Made by a program: the position numbers and the translations under genes
Shown: in pieces, positions 1 through 6,658 of the stretch
Layout: every line of letters starts with the position of its first letter
How positions within the stretch are numbered: the first letter of the stretch is position 1
From: a virus
IMG/VR virus record: IMGVR_UViG_3300024430_000005
Span: 1-43,106 of that record
Direction: 5' to 3' (one strand)
DNA length: 43,106 nt
Notes under the pieces: generated by a model
The model's input: only the letters and a program-made list of their open reading frames with translations
Told to the model about the DNA's origin: nothing
The model's database searches: none

Positions 1-60
1 GTCAGGAGCCGGGCCGTGGGTGAATTCCGGAAGGCCCTACCCCCGCGTTGACCTGCGCGT

Positions 61-393
61 TTACCAGTCGCGGCGTCGCACGACAGAGTGGCCATCGATC
101 ATCGATGCACCGCGTCGCTTGGCTCGTTGCCGTGCGTTACCGATGGCAGAGCCGCGCTTGGCTCCCTCGAGCCAGTTGCATGGGGCGCAGCTAAGGCCAG
201 GTAGGTAGCCGCTGCGGTCTGTCTTGTGCGGCAGGTGCCATCGACTCTTGTTCGACCCGAGCGGCCGGCCGCAGTAGGTGCACGGATCGCTGGGCGTGTG
301 CTGTGCAACGCGACGCTTCCGCTCAGCTTGGTGTGCCGCTCCGTAACCACGCGCCGTGCTGCTGGCCTTCGGTCTAGTGCGATCCCACGGCAT
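61..393 (-). CDS. HNH endonuclease (left-end copy)
   Basis: A 110-residue HNH/zinc-finger nuclease. Visible are C38-x2-C41, a histidine pair H53 and H56 in HLPHKTDR, and C69-x2-C72 followed by N73, which is the usual beta-beta-alpha-metal layout. The start at 393 has GGAG seven bases upstream. It is the last gene of the leftward early operon. It shares the order RGYG, HQ, PCxxCG, HLxH, DRxGY, C, N and GAxRG with the longer HNH protein at 42380-42979, so the two look like paralogues lying either side of the genome end. The first HNH position reads PH rather than DH, so activity is less certain than for the right-end copy. Confidence 0.85.
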   Translation of the reverse strand: MPWDRTRPKASSTARGYGAAHQAERKRRVAQHTPSDPCTYCGRPLGSNKSRWHLPHKTDRSGYLPGLSCAPCNWLEGAKRGSAIGNARQRAKRRGASMIDGHSVVRRRDW

Positions 394-397
394 CGGT

Positions 398-403
398 CAG
401 ACT
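398..403 (+). promoter_or_regulatory. Candidate -10 box for leaderless gene at 410
   Basis: CAGACT ends six bases before the ATG at 410. The layout matches TAGACT before 21756 and TATACT before 28837. No convincing -35 box is visible and there is no Shine-Dalgarno, which suggests a leaderless transcript. Confidence 0.4.
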
Positions 404-409
404 CCACGG

Positions 410-649
410 ATGGGGCTGTTCTCTGAGGCGAAGGACCGTGCGCAGGCCGCGAGCGAGGTGGCCGCGGTGAGCGTGGCTGGTTGCCCGGACCCGCTCAAGC
501 ACTACGAGGCGACGGTGAACAAGGGCAGCGTCAACACGACAATGTTCACGGGTGAGCTGTCGGTGCGTTTCCGGTCGGGCTACAGGTTGGCGCACATGGC
601 CGAGCAGAACGGGAACCTGCTGTGCGTGTGGGAGCACAGCCACAGTTAG
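410..649 (+). CDS. Conserved small actinophage protein, unknown function
   Basis: A 79-residue soluble protein starting MGLFSEAKD. It contains CPDPLKHYE near residue 30, then KGS-N, a GWRL-like segment (SGYRLAHM), EQNGN and a terminal VWEHSHS. From memory, similar small proteins occur in many actinobacteriophages and have no assigned function. The in-frame region upstream of 410 lies inside the divergent HNH gene, so 410 is the sensible start. The gene stands alone on the plus strand at the distal end of the early operon and ends four bases inside the next leftward gene. A -10-like box six bases upstream suggests its own promoter. Confidence 0.75.
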   Translation: MGLFSEAKDRAQAASEVAAVSVAGCPDPLKHYEATVNKGSVNTTMFTGELSVRFRSGYRLAHMAEQNGNLLCVWEHSHS

Positions 650-879
650 GCGTCGACCATTGTCCGCATGTCGGCCAGTGCCCGTTCCTTCTCGGTCATG
701 GCGTGCCACAGTTCGTCGAGTAGTCGTTCGACGCGTTTGTCTGCGAGTTCGACGTGGCGTGCTGCTTCGTCGCTGAGTTCGATGGAGAAGACGGCGCCGG
801 CTTTGTGTTGTTCGGCGACGGCGTTGCGGAGCTGGCTCTTGATGACGTCGAGTGGCCGGGTGAATCCGTCGTTAGCCAC
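646..879 (-). CDS. Small alpha-helical protein, unknown
   Basis: A 77-residue protein. The GTG at 879 gives MANDGFTRPLDVIKSQLRN, which is a more likely start than upstream in-frame codons because it sits just inside the preceding gene. The composition (many E, R, L and A) suggests a helical or coiled-coil protein. It overlaps the small membrane protein gene at 872-967 and converges tail-to-tail with the plus-strand gene at 410-649. I do not recognise the family. Confidence 0.6.
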   Translation of the reverse strand: MANDGFTRPLDVIKSQLRNAVAEQHKAGAVFSIELSDEAARHVELADKRVERLLDELWHAMTEKERALADMRTMVDA

Positions 880-967
880 GTCGCGCCTGCCAGGCCGCAC
901 CGAGCAGGGCGCCGGCGATCATGCTGCAGGCGATGAAGCGCAGGGCCTGGATGGTGGCATAGGACAT
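872..967 (-). CDS. 31-residue single-pass membrane peptide
   Basis: A very short gene starting MSYATIQAL with one hydrophobic helix spanning most of its length and ending AWQARRG. A GGGGG run stands five bases before the ATG and the gene overlaps the next start by 8 bp. Upstream (968-1102) is a 135-base gap with no gene I can support. It may hold a promoter, but I see no clear boxes. Function unknown. Confidence 0.5.
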   Translation of the reverse strand: MSYATIQALRFIACSMIAGALLGAAWQARRG

Positions 968-1102
968 CGCGGCCCCCGTTGGCTGTGTGTGCCCGCTTCC
1001 CGTATCGACGTGGCCGGGCTTGCTCGTCACCCCTGCGTGCGCTTTGGCGTCCCGGGGCCGGACGGATTTTGGGCACACTGCCTCGCCCGACAAGTTACAA
1101 GA

Positions 1103-2026
1103 TCAGCTAACGCTCTGCAACGGCGACGCGCTGGATCCGTCACAGCCCGTGAACCATCTCGGGTCATAGTGCCCGTCCACACTGACAAGACCGAGCCGGT
1201 GCGCCTTCACCCGCACGTTGACCGGACTGGACACGTAGCCCTTCGCCACGAGCTCGGCAGCGGTCAGCATCGGCTCACCGTCATCTGCTCGCGGCCTCGC
1301 TGCTTCCCGTCGCTGCGCCTCGAGGATCAGCCCTAGCCGGTTGAGTTCGCGCCCGTCCCAGGTACGTCGGCATCGACTGCAGTAGGCGTGGCCCGCAGCG
1401 CCGTCTACCCACACGGGGCCGCCACAGTCCGATCCGGTGATGAGGTCGGGGCAACGTCCGGCCGGCTTCTCGGGGGTCGTCCCGTTGGCGGACCGCAACT
1501 GGCCGAGCAGCGTCCGCAGATCCGAGTACGCCTCGTCGACCCACGGTTGTGCGGCAACCCAGTCCAACTGCCTGGTGAGCAGGTCGCGTTCTCCGGTGAT
1601 GGTCACGCTGTCCGGTTCGGCTAGGTCACGTTCCTCGCGGACGAGACGGGCCCATGAGCCGAGAACGTCGAGGATGGACATCGCCTGCACCGCGCCGGCC
1701 GCTTGGGCGTCGAGCCAAGCGCGGATGTCCTCGCACGACCCGTGCCAGCACTCCACGCAGTGCGGCCCTGGTGGTCGCTGTCCTGCGCCGCGGGTGCGCC
1801 GGTCGTTGAGCACCACGACCTCGAGCCGCACAGGTGCCCGCTCCGACGCCAGCGACCCTTTGCCGCTGTCCATCCGCTGCTGCATCGAGGGCCGCGCGTC
1901 GAGGTGGCACGCCTCGTCCTCGACGTCCCGCAGCATCGACGCCAGGCGTGAGTGATGGCCCGCGCAGAGGAGCCCGACGACGGCAGCCTTGTCCGCGGTG
2001 CAGATGACGCATCGGGTCTCGGTCAT
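1103..2026 (-). CDS. Zinc-binding protein, conserved hypothetical
   Basis: A 307-residue protein with two cysteine/histidine clusters. The N-terminal one is CVIC near residue 6, followed by LCAGHHSRL. The central one is CPDLITGSDCGG with CSRC about 20 residues on, which looks like a zinc ribbon. The C-terminal third (LTAAELVAKGYVSSPVNVRVKAH) looks like a small helix-turn-helix. Together this suggests nucleic-acid binding, but I cannot name the family. The stop of the papain-like peptidase gene overlaps its start by 4 bp. Confidence 0.7.
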   Translation of the reverse strand: MTETRCVICTADKAAVVGLLCAGHHSRLASMLRDVEDEACHLDARPSMQQRMDSGKGSLASERAPVRLEVVVLNDRRTRGAGQRPPGPHCVECWHGSCEDIRAWLDAQAAGAVQAMSILDVLGSWARLVREERDLAEPDSVTITGERDLLTRQLDWVAAQPWVDEAYSDLRTLLGQLRSANGTTPEKPAGRCPDLITGSDCGGPVWVDGAAGHAYCSRCRRTWDGRELNRLGLILEAQRREAARPRADDGEPMLTAAELVAKGYVSSPVNVRVKAHRLGLVSVDGHYDPRWFTGCDGSSASPLQSVS

Positions 2027-2742
2027 GCAGCCACCGCCACCGGGCAGTCCCGACCGACCGGCACGAATCCCTCACCCGGCCAGCGCGAGACGCGGCCGAG
2101 CATGAGGTCACCCAGCTCGACGAGCGGGATGTAGACGTTGCCGTTGACGCCGTGCCCCTTGCCCCAGCTTTGCCTGATGCGGACCGTCGGACCCTTGCCC
2201 TTGTAGTTCGGTGAGCGGCCGGTGGCGCAGACGAAGTGGCCACCCTCGTCCTGGCCGGTGGGGTGGATGAATCCCTGCCGGTCGGGGGTGAACATGCCGG
2301 TCATCCACGACAGGCCGAAGCACATGGGGCCGAGGCCGAGGCCGGTCCAGATGTCGTCGACCGACTGCGCCCACCAGTAGGAGTCCCAGATGTTGCGCAG
2401 CACGCCGAGCTTGGCGACGGCGAGGCTTGAGGTGCCGTCTTCGCGGCCCCACGGGTCGAGGCGCCGGTCTTTGATCTCGTAGTAGTAGGCGTGGCCGAAG
2501 TCGTCGTCGATGCGCTGCCAGCGGAACGGGGTCGCTGCTGCCTCGTTGGCGGCGCCGAAGCCTCCGCAGTGGCCGGTGTCCAGCTGGTCGAGCACCGGGC
2601 CGCCTCGCCACCAGCGGGGGGTGGGGTCGGCGTCGAATCCGGTCGGCACACCGGCGCCGGAGGCGAGACGTCGGACGCCGTACTGCTCGACGGAGCGCGG
2701 GTCCCACTGCTCGCTGGGGTGGTGGTCGAGGGTCCGGTTCAC
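2023..2742 (-). CDS. Papain-like (C1A) cysteine peptidase
   Basis: A 239-residue protein with the papain signature. Q53 and C59 are six residues apart, as in papain's oxyanion-hole Gln and catalytic Cys, within QLDTGHCGGFGAA. H169 lies in GGHFVCATG. The segment QSWGKGHGVNGNVYIP corresponds to papain's NSWGTGWGENGYIRI. The catalytic-triad Asn is replaced by Gln191 at that site. There is no signal peptide or clear propeptide, so it probably acts in the cytoplasm. The GTG start at 2742 overlaps the preceding HNH stop. It lies in the early operon, not near the capsid genes, so host-protein cleavage is more likely than virion maturation. That is inference. Confidence 0.75.
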   Translation of the reverse strand: MNRTLDHHPSEQWDPRSVEQYGVRRLASGAGVPTGFDADPTPRWWRGGPVLDQLDTGHCGGFGAANEAAATPFRWQRIDDDFGHAYYYEIKDRRLDPWGREDGTSSLAVAKLGVLRNIWDSYWWAQSVDDIWTGLGLGPMCFGLSWMTGMFTPDRQGFIHPTGQDEGGHFVCATGRSPNYKGKGPTVRIRQSWGKGHGVNGNVYIPLVELGDLMLGRVSRWPGEGFVPVGRDCPVAVAA

Positions 2743-3065
2743 GGGCGGTCCTTCCCGAAGGCGGCGTCACGGACGGCTTGCTGGTACCAGGCGAAGGTGC
2801 GTTGCGCTTCGGCGAGGACGTTGCGGCCGGGCATGGGGTTGGGGCGGCGGGATTCGCCGAGCAGCCAGCCGAGCACCTCGTGGACGGCGGTGTGGCAGTT
2901 CGGGCACAGCCATTTGAGGGTGGGGTCTTGGATGCGCCCGTAGGCCCGGTTCTGGAGGTAGACCGGGTGAATGTGGTGGCCGGCGGTCTGCACGACGAGC
3001 GGTGCGTGGTGCTTGTAGAGCTCACAGGGTCGTTCGGCTGCGGGTGCGGTGCGTGGCTCGGTCAT
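2739..3065 (-). CDS. HNH-like nuclease, small
   Basis: A 108-residue protein with HHIHP near residue 30 and LCPNCHTAVHEVLGWLLG near residue 60, consistent with an HNH fold. There the first His pair and the C-x2-C-H-x3-H elements form the metal site. The ATG at 3065 follows directly on the stop of the upstream gene (ATGA overlap). Possible roles are recombination, packaging or homing. Nothing in the sequence separates these. Confidence 0.7.
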   Translation of the reverse strand: MTEPRTAPAAERPCELYKHHAPLVVQTAGHHIHPVYLQNRAYGRIQDPTLKWLCPNCHTAVHEVLGWLLGESRRPNPMPGRNVLAEAQRTFAWYQQAVRDAAFGKDRP

Positions 3066-3283
3066 GCCAACTCGCTCCTCATGGCGTCGGTTCGCTCCCA
3101 GGTGGCTTGCTCGCCGAGGACGCGCATGATCGGTTCCCAGTGCTCGGTGCACACCTTGTGCATGGATCCGTCACGCATGAACACGGACCCGCGCTGGTCG
3201 GTCTCGGTGGCGTCGCATCCGCTGATACCGCAGCGGTCGTCGGGGAGTGCGTGCCATTCGTCCATGCGCCAGGGGTCTGTCAT
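3062..3283 (-). CDS. Small cysteine/histidine protein
   Basis: A 73-residue protein starting MTDPWRMDEW, with C-x4-C (CGISGC) and a later CTEHW, which could together bind one zinc ion. GGAGG stands only two bases from this ATG, so translation may instead start at the internal ATG of MDEWHAL. An inverted repeat lies 11 bases upstream. Function unknown. Confidence 0.6.
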   Translation of the reverse strand: MTDPWRMDEWHALPDDRCGISGCDATETDQRGSVFMRDGSMHKVCTEHWEPIMRVLGEQATWERTDAMRSELA

Positions 3284-3293
3284 GGCCTCCGAC

Positions 3294-3310
3294 TTTCGTT
3301 CGTGACGAAA
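3294..3310. repeat. Inverted repeat upstream of 3283
   Basis: TTTCGT, a 5-base spacer, then ACGAAA: six perfect paired bases just upstream of the gene starting at 3283. It is the most symmetrical element in the 139-base gap 3284-3422. It could be a regulator-binding site or a small hairpin. Confidence 0.3.
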
Positions 3311-3422
3311 CTGCTGAGCGTGGTGCATGTACGTGGTCGATTCGGACCTGCGAGGCCGTCAGCGGGGCTCTCACGGCGCGCATCGGCCTGTCTGGCGCCC
3401 GGGTGGTCAGTAGTCACGGCGC

Positions 3423-3860
3423 TCACCGTCGCGCCTTCCTGCTTGCCGTGCTCCCGGTCCGCGGCGCAGGCGTCGGCTTGTTGACCTTCTCCATGATCGC
3501 GGCCATCTCGCGGGCCACGAAGTCGTCGGTGCTCTCCGCCATCGCCTGCGTCTGCGGAACCGTGTCGGGGCTGACGCGCTTCATCGGCTCCGTCTCCGGC
3601 TGCTGCGGTGTCACCGGCCGCTCCGGTGGGTGCTCGAGCCAGTCGAGGACGTCCCCGAGCCACTGGTGGATGTCTTCGAGCATCTGCCCGACGCGGAGCG
3701 CTGCCCGGTTGGCGTCGTTGGCGCCTTCCTCGCAGTGGGCTTTGATGATGTCGGCGGAGTTGAGGAGTTCGGCGACGCGGCGGGTGACCCAGAACGCCCA
3801 GGCGCAGAGGGCGAGGAACACGACGGTCTGGCCGGTGGCGAGCCAGAAGGCGACGGTCAC
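3423..3860 (-). CDS. Membrane-anchored protein with helical tail
   Basis: A 145-residue protein. The GTG at 3860 overlaps the preceding stop (GTGA). One hydrophobic helix lies at about residues 8-27 (ATGQTVVFLALCAWAFWVTR), followed by a helical cytoplasmic region and a proline- and charge-rich tail ending KARR. The downstream gap 3284-3422 holds no supported gene. Function unknown. Confidence 0.6.
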   Translation of the reverse strand: MTVAFWLATGQTVVFLALCAWAFWVTRRVAELLNSADIIKAHCEEGANDANRAALRVGQMLEDIHQWLGDVLDWLEHPPERPVTPQQPETEPMKRVSPDTVPQTQAMAESTDDFVAREMAAIMEKVNKPTPAPRTGSTASRKARR

Positions 3861-4279
3861 TGGTCTCGCTCCGTCGCCAGGGCCGCGAGCTTTGCCGCCC
3901 TGGCTTTCTCCTGCTGCTCGGCGCTGGGGGCGGGGCGCGCAGGCGCATGGCCAGGTTGGCCATCCCACGGGCAGTCGGGATCGGTCCACGACTCGCAGCG
4001 GTCGGCGATATCCCGCAGCACGCGGGCGGCCTCCGCGGCGGGCAGGTGTCCTGAGTGGTAGTCCTCGCCGTTGGCTCCGGGATCGTGCGGCCACGCTTCG
4101 ACGCGGAACCCCACCTTGCCCGGATCGGGGTTATTGGGAGGCCAGCCGAGGGGATGTCGTGCCGCGATGTGCAGGAGGATTCCGATGGAGAGTTCGCGCC
4201 AGTCGTCGCAGCCCGCACGACGGGCTTCCTCGTCCCAGAGTGCGGCGACCTGCTCGACCCAGTCCTGGTGCTCGCTCAC
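3857..4279 (-). CDS. Conserved hypothetical protein
   Basis: A 140-residue protein from the GTG at 4279 (MSEHQDWVEQVAALWDE), a start set by the GTGA overlap with the 49-residue gene upstream. The middle contains HPLGWPPNN and a W-, D- and H-rich segment, and the end is helical (EKARAAKLAAL). No recognisable catalytic motif. Early-operon position only. Confidence 0.6.
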   Translation of the reverse strand: MSEHQDWVEQVAALWDEEARRAGCDDWRELSIGILLHIAARHPLGWPPNNPDPGKVGFRVEAWPHDPGANGEDYHSGHLPAAEAARVLRDIADRCESWTDPDCPWDGQPGHAPARPAPSAEQQEKARAAKLAALATERDQ

Positions 4280-4425
4280 GCCGCCCACCTGACGTCCATC
4301 GCGTCGACCCACACGCCGGCCCGGTACTCGTCGGCGGCTGCGAGGAGGTGTTCGGCTTCGTCGGGGTCGGTGTCGAGGAGTCGGGTTGCTTCCATCTCGG
4401 CCTGGTCGAACTCGGTGTCGGTCAT
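4276..4425 (-). CDS. 49-residue acidic protein
   Basis: A short gene starting MTDTEFDQAEMEATRLLDTD and ending DVRWAA. GAAGGA lies eight bases before the ATG, the ATG overlaps the upstream stop and its own stop overlaps the next GTG. It is acidic and helical. Small acidic phage proteins sometimes mimic DNA or block host enzymes, but nothing here proves such a role. Confidence 0.6.
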   Translation of the reverse strand: MTDTEFDQAEMEATRLLDTDPDEAEHLLAAADEYRAGVWVDAMDVRWAA

Positions 4426-4727
4426 GTCAGTCCTTCGGGTTGGTGGTCCCCGTGGTCTGTGAGGGCGGAGGCTCGGGCGCGGAGCACGTCAGCCACGTAC
4501 TGCGCGCCGCCTAGTGCGACCTCGATGGCCTCGTCCGCGTAGTCGCCAAAGTCGGACGCCGCCTCGTTCAGCGCCTCGGCCGCGGCGTCGGCGCACATGC
4601 GGTCCACGAGCGGCAGCACGGCGTCGGTAAGTCCGTCGACCATCAGCGGGTTCGGCGGGCGGCCAATCGTTGCTCGTAGTTCCGTCCCCAGCGCCGCAGC
4701 GAGCTGGTCCCGCCGGCTGTCGGTCAC
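4422..4727 (-). CDS. Small helical protein
   Basis: A 101-residue protein from the GTG at 4727 (MTDSRRDQLAAALGTELR). It is mainly alpha-helical with an acidic centre (EAASDFGDYADEAIEVAL). The start is set by GTGA overlap with the upstream gene; the longer frame upstream would lie inside that gene. No family recognised. Confidence 0.6.
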   Translation of the reverse strand: MTDSRRDQLAAALGTELRATIGRPPNPLMVDGLTDAVLPLVDRMCADAAAEALNEAASDFGDYADEAIEVALGGAQYVADVLRARASALTDHGDHQPEGLT

Positions 4728-4993
4728 GACTGCTCCAGCACGGCGCGGAGGCGGGTGGCGATGGCTCGGCGAACCTCGCCGTACTCGGCGATGGTCGGCG
4801 GCCCGGACAGATCGCTCGCCAACGCCCCGACCTTCGCCCGCAGCCGGTCGTACCGTTCGCGCTCCTCGCGGCGGGCAGCGGCCAGGGCTTCGGCGACCCG
4901 CTCCCGCCGGTAGCCGAAAGTCAGCGCCTCCCGCGCAGCCTGCCTGTCGCGTTCGGTCACCTCCGCCGCCTGCTGCTGGTCCCTGTCGGTCAT
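4724..4993 (-). CDS. Coiled-coil small protein
   Basis: An 89-residue highly charged protein (MTDRDQQQAAEV onwards) with an E/R/A-rich stretch from about residue 14 to 60, strongly predicted helical and possibly a coiled coil. ATGA overlap on the upstream side. Its start resembles the MSEERDQQQ start of the gene at 5325-5576, which may be a shared N-terminal element or a chance similarity. Confidence 0.6.
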   Translation of the reverse strand: MTDRDQQQAAEVTERDRQAAREALTFGYRRERVAEALAAARREERERYDRLRAKVGALASDLSGPPTIAEYGEVRRAIATRLRAVLEQS

Positions 4994-5328
4994 GCGTCCC
5001 CCTTGCGTCGTGCCTGCTGCTCCTCGTGCCAGGTGCGCAAGCTGTCGAGGACCAGACCGCGAACTCGACCAAGGCCGTGTTGAGACAGTGAGAACTCGTT
5101 GCCGATGACGCGATCGAGGCGCATCAGCGCCAGCACAGGAAGCGGGACTGGATGGTCAGGTTCGTACTGCTCGGCGTCATCGAGGTAGCCGTCTGATGGC
5201 GTCTGCTGAGGGTCGGGTGTAGGCGCGGCGGCCGAGATGTTCACAACTCCGGAGCAACATGCCTCCGGGCACAATGCCTCGCCTCTAGCGCACGCCTCAG
5301 TTCGACAACGGCTGCAAACGGTGGTCAC
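4990..5328 (-). CDS. Cysteine-rich small protein
   Basis: A 112-residue protein from a GTG at 5328. The first 25 residues contain C5, C8, C13, C20, C24 and C25, enough for one or two metal sites. The remainder is helical (LALMRLDRVIGNEF, GLVLDSLRTWHEEQQ). GTGA overlap with the gene upstream. Function unknown. Confidence 0.6.
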   Translation of the reverse strand: MTTVCSRCRTEACARGEALCPEACCSGVVNISAAAPTPDPQQTPSDGYLDDAEQYEPDHPVPLPVLALMRLDRVIGNEFSLSQHGLGRVRGLVLDSLRTWHEEQQARRKGDA

Positions 5329-5576
5329 GTACGGGGCCTCTCTGGGTTATACGGCTGTGGGCCCTTCTGTCCGCCGATGACGACGATCCCGTCGCCGATC
5401 TCGGCGTTGGCGTCGAGCAGCGCACCAAACGCACCCTTGGCCGCTCGCTCGCGCTCGGGGGTGGCCTTCATGCACGGGTGGCAGATGTTCGATCCACCGG
5501 GGCCGTAGGGACGTAGCTCGCGGTCAGTGGGTCCGCAGTAGTGGCACGCCTGCTGCTGGTCCCGTTCCTCGCTCAT
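5325..5576 (-). CDS. Zinc-ribbon phage protein (CHYCGP family)
   Basis: An 83-residue protein with CHYCGPT near residue 11 and CHPCMKATPERE near residue 32, forming a four-cysteine zinc site. The C-terminal half includes FGALLDANAEIGDGIVVIGG. From memory this pattern recurs in actinobacteriophage early operons without a function. The ATG at 5576 overlaps the stop of the wHTH gene. Confidence 0.7.
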   Translation of the reverse strand: MSEERDQQQACHYCGPTDRELRPYGPGGSNICHPCMKATPERERAAKGAFGALLDANAEIGDGIVVIGGQKGPQPYNPERPRT

Positions 5577-5827
5577 GCGCTCTCCCCTGCCAGCCGATCC
5601 GGCGCACAGGCGGTCCACGTCCGGCCGAGCACGAACCACGTCGCCCCGCCCTGCATGGACACCCCGCACCGTCCGACCGCACCCGCTCGGTCGAGAGCGG
5701 TGAGTGCCGACCGCACGGAGCTGTCCGACATCGCTCGGCTGTCGGCGATCTCGCGGACAGTGAGCGGCATGGAGCTGTTCCGGAGCACGGCCAGCACAGC
5801 CTTCTGATTGGCGGTCAAGATCTTCAT
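5573..5827 (-). CDS. Winged-helix DNA-binding protein
   Basis: An 84-residue protein. MKILTANQKAVLAVLRN, LTVREIADSRAMSDSSVRSALTALDRAGAV and the following beta-wing fit a MarR/Rrf2-like winged helix. CGAGGAG precedes the ATG at 5827. It probably regulates transcription of phage or host genes. The target is not shown by the sequence. Confidence 0.7.
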   Translation of the reverse strand: MKILTANQKAVLAVLRNSSMPLTVREIADSRAMSDSSVRSALTALDRAGAVGRCGVSMQGGATWFVLGRTWTACAPDRLAGESA

Positions 5828-5976
5828 GCGGACTCCTCGGCGATCTGGTCGGCCCGGCATCCACGGCAGACGCGGGTGTACGTCTCGTCGTGCACGAGGC
5901 GGTAGTTGCTGGGGACGACGGTCAACGGGGGCCGCTGCTGGTTGGCCTTCCGCACGTCGGCGCGGGTGGCGGTCAT
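5824..5976 (-). CDS. 50-residue C-x2-C protein
   Basis: A short gene starting MTATRADVRKANQQRPPL and ending in VCRGCRADQIAEESA. Its stop overlaps the ATG of the wHTH gene and its ATG overlaps the preceding stop. One C-x2-C pair could bind metal if the protein dimerises. Function unknown. Confidence 0.6.
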   Translation of the reverse strand: MTATRADVRKANQQRPPLTVVPSNYRLVHDETYTRVCRGCRADQIAEESA

Positions 5977-6137
5977 CGGAGCAGTTCTTTGACGACGTGG
6001 TCGAGGTTGGCCCGCATGTGAGCGACCTCCTCTTCCGGATCCGTGGCCCTGCCTGCGCAGTGCATATGAGCCATCAGGCGGGTAGCGGCCTGGGTGATGC
6101 GGGCGAGCGACTGAATGGCGTCATTTGGGTCGCTCAT
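5973..6137 (-). CDS. 54-residue helical protein
   Basis: Starts MSDPNDAIQSLARITQ and ends HVVKELLR. GGAGG lies seven bases before the ATG, an unusually good Shine-Dalgarno for this operon. It is probably a helical hairpin. Function unknown. Confidence 0.6.
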   Translation of the reverse strand: MSDPNDAIQSLARITQAATRLMAHMHCAGRATDPEEEVAHMRANLDHVVKELLR

Positions 6138-6658
6138 GCGGCACCTCCGAAGTCGAGTTCCATGTCGGCCGCAGCAACGACGCGGCCGAACACGCCAGTA
6201 CCGGGGAAGACGTCGTCCACCTGGTCGCCGGGCTGCCAGCGCATGAGGTCCATGACCCACCGGCAGAACGGCTCCGGCTTAGCCCCGACGAGCCCCTTCT
6301 TGAGCGTGATAGGCGCGGCGATGTAGTCGCGGACCGTTGGCTTGGTGGTGTCGTGCTTGCGCGGGGCGGGGCGGAAGACGACGGGCTCCCACGTGTACGT
6401 GGGGTTGACGCCGAGCTTGAACGACGCGAACGGCTTGACCCATGCGGCGACTCGGGCGTCCGTCGGAAACAGCGGTAGGAGGTCCCGCAGGTTGGTGGAC
6501 GTCATCGAGAACGCCCAGCCGTCGTAATCGGCGGCGATGCGGTCAATCAGTTCGGCGTGGGCATCGAGTGAGTCGTATCGGGCGGCCTCCGGGTGCAGGT
6601 GCCCGTAGAACTTCTCCGCCATCCCGTAGTAGGGGGGGTCGACGTAAGCCAGCCTCAC
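6134..6658 (-). CDS. DNA N6-adenine methyltransferase
   Basis: A 174-residue protein with DPPYY at residues 7-11 (motif IV, the amino-methyltransferase catalytic motif) and FPGTG at 151-155 (motif I, S-adenosylmethionine binding). Motif IV comes before motif I, the beta-class order. The segment GAKPEPFCRWVMDLM between them is typical of phage MTases. There is no room for a full target-recognition domain, so this is a compact orphan enzyme. It probably modifies phage DNA against host restriction. The GTG start overlaps the upstream stop (GTGA). Confidence 0.85.
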   Translation of the reverse strand: MRLAYVDPPYYGMAEKFYGHLHPEAARYDSLDAHAELIDRIAADYDGWAFSMTSTNLRDLLPLFPTDARVAAWVKPFASFKLGVNPTYTWEPVVFRPAPRKHDTTKPTVRDYIAAPITLKKGLVGAKPEPFCRWVMDLMRWQPGDQVDDVFPGTGVFGRVVAAADMELDFGGAA

